Positions 59,548-64,000 of a stretch of 64,000 nt of DNA are shown one piece after another (the first letter of the stretch is position 1; each line of letters opens with the position of its first letter). Position numbers and translations under genes: made by a program. This stretch comes from Chersky-840 sp963794615. Lineage in GTDB: Bacteria > Actinomycetota > Acidimicrobiia > Acidimicrobiales > UBA8190. The notes under the pieces were generated by a model. It saw nothing but the letters and a program-made list of their open reading frames with translations. It did not search any database and was not told the DNA's origin. The stretch covers positions 372,001-436,000 of the forward strand of contig CAWCEP010000005.1 of NCBI GenBank assembly GCA_963794615.1. The letters are read 5' to 3'.

Positions 59548-60856
59548 CCCTGCAGAGCACGGAGCCGCACGAGGTGACCACGGCGGTGATCGGGGCCGGC
59601 TACGTCGGTCTCACCACCGCCGTCGTCCTCACCCACCTCGGCTACCAGGTGGTGTGCGGGGAGTCGAACCCGGCCAAGGTGCAGCAGCTCTCGCGAGGTG
59701 AGCCCACCATCGTCGAGGAGGGCCTCGGCGACATCCTCGTCGCCGGGCTCGACTCGGGCCGGCTCACCTTCGTGCTCGGGGCCACCGAGGCGGTGCGCGG
59801 CGCCGACTTCGTGTTCCTGTGCGTGCCCACTCCCCAGGGCGCCGACGGGGCCGCCGACGTGAGCTATCTCGAGGCCGTCGCCCTCGAGATCGCGCCGCAC
59901 CTCGAGCACGGCGCCATCGTCGTGAACAAGTCCACGGTCCCGGTGGGCTCCACCCTCTTGGTGGAGCAGCTCCTCGATCGCCCCGACGTGGCGGTGGTGT
60001 CGAACCCCGAGTTCCTGCGCGAGGGCACCGCCATCCACGACGCCCTGCACCCCGACCGGATCGTGGTCGGCGCCGACGACCGCGCCGCGGCGGCCCGGGT
60101 GGGGGCGTTGTTCGCGTCGACCCAGGCGCCGCTGATCGTCACCGACGCGGCCACGGCGGAGACCATCAAGTACGCGTCCAACGCCTTCCTCGCCACCAAG
60201 CTCAGCTTCGTCAACGCCGTGTCCAACCTGTGCGAGGCGGTCGGCGCCGACGTGCGAGACGTCCTGCTGGGTATGGCCTACGACCACCGCATCGGGTTCG
60301 ACTACCTGCACCCCGGTCCGGGGTGGGGAGGATCGTGCCTTCCCAAGGACACCCGGGCCCTGATCTACATCGGTGAGCAGTCGGGCTACGACTTCTCGCT
60401 CCTGCGCGGCGCCATCGAGACCAACGAGGCGCAGCTGGCGTCGGTCACCACCAAGATCCGCGACGCGGTGGGGGGCACCCTCCAGGGCGCGTCCATCGCG
60501 GCGTGGGGGCTCACCTTCAAGGCCCTCACCGACGACCGGCGCGACTCGCCCGCGGTGGAGATCGTGCGCCGGCTCGTGGCCGAGGGCGCCACGGTGCGCG
60601 CCTTCGACCCCACCGTCGCACGGGCCCGTCCCCGAATTCCCCACCGGCGTCGAGATCCACCCCGACGCCTACGCAGCGTGCGAAGGCGCCGCCTGCGCGG
60701 TGGTGCTCACCGAGTGGGAAGAGCTGCGCTGGCTCGACTTCACCAAGGTGCACGACCTGCTGGCCGAGCCCAACGTCGTCGACGCCCGCAACCTGCTCGA
60801 CCCCGCCGCCATGCGGCGCATGGGCTTCTCGCTACGTGGCCATGGGTCGCCCGTGA
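59544..60856 (+). CDS. ugd: UDP-glucose 6-dehydrogenase, frame broken near 60620 and 60840
   Basis: About 436 residues. NAD motif Gly-Ala-Gly-Tyr-Val-Gly-Leu, Cys-Val-Pro-Thr-Pro-Gln, Ser-Thr-Val-Pro-Val-Gly-Ser, Asn-Pro-Glu-Phe-Leu-Arg-Glu-Gly, Lys-Tyr-Ala-Ser-Asn-Ala-Phe-Leu and the catalytic Cys in Gly-Gly-Ser-Cys-Leu-Pro-Lys-Asp. One extra base near 60620 shifts the frame in the C-terminal domain. A second near 60840 hides the natural ending Met-Gly-Arg-Pro and a TGA at 60854, which would overlap the next gene as GTGA. GTG start with AAGGAGG at 59533. Product is UDP-glucuronate. Confidence 0.85.
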
Positions 60857-61841
60857 CGGGGAACGAGCCCGTGCCCGCCACGGGACGGCGGGTGGTGGTC
60901 ACCGGAGGGGCGGGGTTCCTCGGCTCGCACCTGTGCGAGGCCCTCGTGGCCCGGGGCGACCGTGTCGTGGCCGTGGACGACCTGTCGACGGGCGTGGCCG
61001 ACAACGTGGCCTCGCTGGTGGCGAACCCCGCCTTCGAGCTCGTCGTGGCGGACGTGAGCGAGACGGTTCCCGTCGACGGCCCCGTCGACGCCGTCATGCA
61101 CTTCGCCAGCCCGGCGTCGCCACCGGACTACCTGGCCCGTCCGCTCGAGACGCTGGCGGTGGGAAGCGAAGGGACGCGTCACGCCCTGGCCCTTGCCGCC
61201 GCGCACGGGGCGCGCTTCATCTTGGCGTCGACGAGTGAGGTCTACGGCGATCCGGTCGTGCACCCCCAGCCCGAGACGTACTGGGGCAACGTCAACCCAG
61301 TGGGGCCGCGCAGCGTCTACGACGAGGCCAAGCGCTTCGCCGAGGCCCTCACCATGGCGACGCATCGAGCCCGCGGCGTCGACGTCGGCATCGTGAGGAT
61401 CTTCAACACCTACGGCCCCCGGCTCCGGCCCGGCGACGGACGGGTGGTGTCGAACTTCTTGGTCCAGGCCATCGAGGGGCGCCCGCTCACGGTGTACGGC
61501 GACGGCTCGCAGACCCGCAGCCTGTGCTTCGTCGACGACGAGGTGGCCGGGATCCTCGCCCTGCTCGACTCCGCGCTCACCGGGCCCGTGAACATCGGCA
61601 ACCCCGACGAGCTGACCGTGCTCGACCTCGCCCACGCCGTCCTGGCGCTGACCGGTTCGGCCTCGACGATCGTCCACGAGCCGTTGCCCACCGACGACCC
61701 CACCCGGCGTCGCCCCGACATCGCCGTGGCCCGCCGTGAGCTGGGGTGGGAGCCCGTCGTCGCCCTCGACGAGGGTTTGCGCCGCACCGCTGGCCTTCTT
61801 CGCCTCGGAGCGCCCCGACAGGGGGCGGGGGTCGGCCATGA
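60853..61841 (+). CDS. UDP-glucuronate decarboxylase (UDP-xylose synthase) type SDR, frame broken near 61790
   Basis: About 329 residues. Extended SDR with Gly-Gly-Ala-Gly-Phe-Leu-Gly, Ser-Thr-Ser-Glu-Val-Tyr-Gly-Asp-Pro, Pro-Glu-Thr-Tyr-Trp-Gly-Asn-Val-Asn and Tyr-Asp-Glu-Ala-Lys, all typical of Uxs. It would convert the UDP-glucuronate made by the preceding gene to UDP-xylose. Near 61790 one extra G changes Arg-Thr-Ala-(Ala)-Phe-Phe-Ala-Ser-Glu-Arg-Pro to another frame; the family-like end is then in the frame of the next gene. The exact stop is uncertain; ATGATG at 61838 suggests a stop-start overlap. Confidence 0.82.
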
Positions 61842-62650
61842 TGGACGACGTGCACGGGGCCGAGTCGACCAAACCGGATCTCCACGCCGTCGCCGACCCC
61901 CCTGCCGCGGCCGCCGGCCCTGCCATCACCGCCGCCCACGCCACCGCCGGGGACAAGTACCGGACGCTGTCGGTCATCGTGCCGGTGTTCAACGAGCGCA
62001 ACACCATCGCCGAGATCCTGCGGCGCATCCGCGCCGTGGAGTTGCCGATGCACCTCGAGGTCGTCGTCGTCGACGACGGGTCGACCGACGGGACCGGCAA
62101 GGTGCTCTCGGCGTTGCAGGACTCGACGGTGCGCGTCGTCACCCACCGCACCAACCAGGGCAAGGGTGCCGCGGTGCGGACGGGGATCGAGACGGCGCGT
62201 GGGCAACTGGTCCTCATCCAGGACGGAGACCTCGAGTACGACCCCGACGACTGGCCGAAGCTCCTCGAGCCCGTGCTGAAGGGCAAGGCCCAGGTCGTCT
62301 ACGGAAGCCGCTTCACCGGGGCCGGACGCGCCATGCGCCCCACCCAGTGGTTGGGCAACCGCCTCCTCACCCTCACCGCCAACGTGCTGTACCGCTCGAC
62401 GCTGTCGGACATGGAGACGTGCTACAAGCTGTTCGACCGGGCCGTGCTCGACGCCATCACCATCGAGTCCGACGGGTTCGACTTCGAGCCCGAGATCACC
62501 GCCAAGGTCCTGCGCCGGGGGTACCGGATCTACGAGGTGCCGATCTCCTACACCGGGCGCGACGCGTCGGAAGGGACCAAGTTCGAGTGGCGCGACGGGG
62601 TGCGTGCCCTCACCGCCCTCGTCCGGTACCGGTTCGTCCGCCACATCTGA
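61838..62650 (+). CDS. GT2 glycosyltransferase, polyprenyl-phosphate mannose synthase-like
   Basis: About 270 residues. GT-A fold with Ser-Val-Ile-Val-Pro-Val-Phe-Asn-Glu-Arg-Asn-Thr, Val-Val-Asp-Asp-Gly-Ser-Thr-Asp-Gly-Thr, and the metal-binding Asp-Gly-Asp-Leu-Glu-Tyr-Asp-Pro. The later Tyr-Gly-Ser-Arg-Phe, Thr-Cys-Tyr-Lys-Leu-Phe and Gly-Phe-Asp-Phe-Glu-Pro-Glu-Ile motifs fit DPM1-like transferases that charge a polyprenyl phosphate with a sugar. A 45-residue Ala/Asp-rich N-terminus precedes the domain. No C-terminal membrane helices. The acceptor and sugar are inferred from family only. Confidence 0.88.
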   Translation: MMDDVHGAESTKPDLHAVADPPAAAAGPAITAAHATAGDKYRTLSVIVPVFNERNTIAEILRRIRAVELPMHLEVVVVDDGSTDGTGKVLSALQDSTVRVVTHRTNQGKGAAVRTGIETARGQLVLIQDGDLEYDPDDWPKLLEPVLKGKAQVVYGSRFTGAGRAMRPTQWLGNRLLTLTANVLYRSTLSDMETCYKLFDRAVLDAITIESDGFDFEPEITAKVLRRGYRIYEVPISYTGRDASEGTKFEWRDGVRALTALVRYRFVRHI

Positions 62651-62656
62651 CCGCAC

Positions 62657-63625
62657 GTGGCGCGACCGAGGACCACGGACCGGGCCCCGTCCGCACCTGA
62701 GGTGTCGCTCCCCGGCCCCGACACCGCGGAGGGCGCCACCGTGTCGGTGGCCGAGCGGGTGTCGGCGGTCGTGGTGAACCACGAGGCCGGCGACGCCCTG
62801 CTCCGGTGCGTGGCGTCGCTGCGGGCCGAAGGGGTGGACGACGTCATCGTGGTCGACAACGCCTCGTCCGACGGGTCGACCGAAGCCCTGGTGTCCGTCG
62901 ACGGCGAGGTCCGGTTGGTGCAGACCGGTGCCAACCTGGGCTACGGGGCGGCCGCCAACCGCGGCATCGACGTGAGCGGGCGCGACCTCGTGCTCGTCTC
63001 GAACCCCGACGTGTGCGGTGCACGACGGGGCCTTGTCGGCGCTCGTGGAGGTGCTCGACGCCGACCCCACCCTCGCCATCGCCGGTCCCCGGATCCTCGA
63101 GCCCGACGGCACCCGGTACCCCTCGGCCCGCCGTTTCCCCTCCCTGGTCGACGCGGCCGGCCACGCCGTGCTCGGCGACCTCGTCCCCACCAACCGCTTC
63201 ACCCGCCGGTACCGCCTGGGGTACCTCGACGTGGACGACGTGACCGACGTCGACTGGGTGTCGGGGGCGTGCTTCCTCGCCCGACGGCGCACCCTCGACG
63301 AACTGCAGGGCTTCGACGAGTCGTACTTCATGTACGCCGAGGACACCGACCTGTGCTGGCGGGCCCGCCGTGCCGGTTGGGGGGTGGTGTTCGTGCCCGC
63401 CGCCACCGTCACCCATCTCCAGGGCGTCTCCACCGCCCGCCGCCCCTACCGCATGCTCGTCGCCCATCACCGCTCCGTGTTCCGGTTCGCGGCCCGGACC
63501 GAACGGGGGTGGCGCCGGTTGGCGCTGCCGGCCACGGCGCGTCTTCCTGGCGACTGCGTCTGGCCGTGATGTGCGCCAGGCAGGCCCTGAGCGCGCGGCA
63601 CGGCGCCTCGAGCCGGGCCGAGTAG
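62657..63625 (+). CDS. GT2 rhamnosyltransferase-like protein, frame broken near 63015 and 63550
   Basis: About 320 residues over three frame segments. The first has Ala-Val-Val-Val-Asn-His-Glu-Ala-Gly and Val-Val-Asp-Asn-Ala-Ser-Ser-Asp-Gly-Ser. The second, from about 63017, has Gly-Pro-Arg-Ile-Leu-Glu-Pro-Asp-Gly, Trp-Val-Ser-Gly-Ala-Cys-Phe-Leu and Phe-Asp-Glu-Ser-Tyr-Phe-Met-Tyr-Ala-Glu-Asp-Thr-Asp. That is the WbbL-like signature with the catalytic Asp-Glu region. Two further one-base insertions near 63540-63560 return to the first frame and a natural basic end. The downstream position after rhamnose genes makes a rhamnosyltransferase plausible. Confidence 0.78.
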   Translation: MARPRTTDRAPSAPEVSLPGPDTAEGATVSVAERVSAVVVNHEAGDALLRCVASLRAEGVDDVIVVDNASSDGSTEALVSVDGEVRLVQTGANLGYGAAANRGIDVSGRDLVLVSNPDVCGARRGLVGARGGARRRPHPRHRRSPDPRARRHPVPLGPPFPLPGRRGRPRRARRPRPHQPLHPPVPPGVPRRGRRDRRRLGVGGVLPRPTAHPRRTAGLRRVVLHVRRGHRPVLAGPPCRLGGGVRARRHRHPSPGRLHRPPPLPHARRPSPLRVPVRGPDRTGVAPVGAAGHGASSWRLRLAVMCARQALSARHGASSRAE

Positions 63626-63640
63626 GGTTAGCGCCCGACC
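63623..63640 (+). promoter_or_regulatory. -10 hexamer TAGGGT upstream of the last gene
   Basis: TAGGGT at 63623-63628 ends 12 bases before ATG 63641, so the transcript would have a leader of about five bases. It overlaps the upstream stop codon. Confidence 0.4.
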
Positions 63641-64000
63641 ATGGCCAGGGGAGACGCAGGAAAGTGGGTGGCGCGCGCCGGCGCCACCGGCGGAGGGCGG
63701 AGCTACCGCGGCCAGAGGCCCATGAAGTGGTACGCCAGCCTGGCCATGATCTGCCTGGTCGGCGTGGCCCTGATCGTCTACAGCCGCTACGAGCGCCAGC
63801 ACCCCGCCGCGGCCACCCAACCGGCCATCGGCGCCCACTGGTACCAGGCACTGGGGTTCGACGTGTGCGGGACGATCGAGGCGAACCTCCCCGCCAACCC
63901 CAACACCTCGACGCCCCCGGTCCCGGGCATCCGTACCGATGGTGACGGTGTGATCCAGGTGGCGCCCACCACCAACAAGGACGCGGGCAACAACGCCACC
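63641..64000 (+). CDS. Membrane-anchored hypothetical protein, cut by the window end
   Basis: The first 120 codons of a gene that runs off the window. A basic Gly/Arg-rich N-terminus (about 33 residues) is followed by one transmembrane helix (Tyr-Ala-Ser-Leu-Ala-Met-Ile-Cys-Leu-Val-Gly-Val-Ala) and then an exported part with Ile-Gly-Ala-His-Trp-Tyr-Gln-Ala-Leu-Gly and a Cys-Gly, ending in Asn/Pro/Thr-rich sequence. This layout, with a His-Trp after the helix, is familiar from conserved hypotheticals of Acidimicrobiia. Function unknown. Confidence 0.7.
   Translation, partial: MARGDAGKWVARAGATGGGRSYRGQRPMKWYASLAMICLVGVALIVYSRYERQHPAAATQPAIGAHWYQALGFDVCGTIEANLPANPNTSTPPVPGIRTDGDGVIQVAPTTNKDAGNNAT

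Overview
The window is GC-rich chromosomal DNA from an actinobacterium. My best guess is the class Acidimicrobiia or a close uncultured relative. Reasons: very high GC with frequent GTG and TTG starts, a homodimeric-type pyruvate dehydrogenase E1 (AceE), a PduO-type cobalamin adenosyltransferase, B12-dependent MetH, a one-subunit biotin carboxylase/BCCP, and DUF222-HNH, TSUP and leaderless genes. No rRNA, tRNA, CRISPR array, prophage or insertion sequence was recognised.

Layout. 0.2-11 kb: secreted-repeat and accessory region: an exported propeller-like protein, a DUF3237-SDR-DUF3237 group, and a giant minus-strand surface protein (RCC1 propeller, Ig-like domain, 19 MBG-type repeats, beta-rich C-terminus). 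11-18 kb: a small exported protein, an NTF2-fold protein, an alpha/beta hydrolase, a flavin-dependent oxidoreductase, a GNAT protein, an FtsX-like permease and a short Ser-Ile-Gly-Ser repeat protein. 18-32 kb: central metabolism: aceE, a DUF222-HNH protein, rnhA, an SDR, an aldo/keto reductase, then lpd, E2, a single-chain LipB-LipA, an M24 peptidase and another SDR. 32-36 kb: small NTF2-fold, methyltransferase and TSUP genes. 36-44 kb: a cell-wall lytic protein, metH, cobalamin adenosyltransferase, leucyl aminopeptidase and an ACT protein. 44-50 kb: a conserved hypothetical, a CAP-like secreted protein, a 55-residue ORF coupled to a degenerate GGDEF-EAL protein, a membrane protein, an AhpD-like protein and a nitroreductase. 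50-57 kb: rhodanese-ThiF, an acyl-CoA mutase large subunit, M20 amidohydrolase, biotin carboxylase/BCCP and birA. 57-64 kb: a surface-polysaccharide cluster (rmlB, rmlD, ugd, uxs, two GT2 enzymes) and a truncated membrane-anchored protein.

The genes form functional sets. AceE, Lpd, E2 and LipB-LipA make and lipoylate a 2-oxoacid dehydrogenase. The biotin carboxylase, BirA, B12 mutase and adenosyltransferase fit propionyl-CoA to succinyl-CoA conversion. MetH shares the need for cobalamin. The last cluster makes dTDP-rhamnose, UDP-glucuronate and UDP-xylose precursors and glycosyl transfer enzymes.

Two window-wide patterns affect the annotation. First, at least 14 starts lie 6-8 bases after a TANNNT hexamer, the arrangement of leaderless transcripts; I used this to choose several starts. 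Second, about 20 reading-frame breaks occur, mostly single-base insertions inside otherwise intact housekeeping genes. I read these as sequence or assembly errors, not decay, and describe each affected gene across its break.
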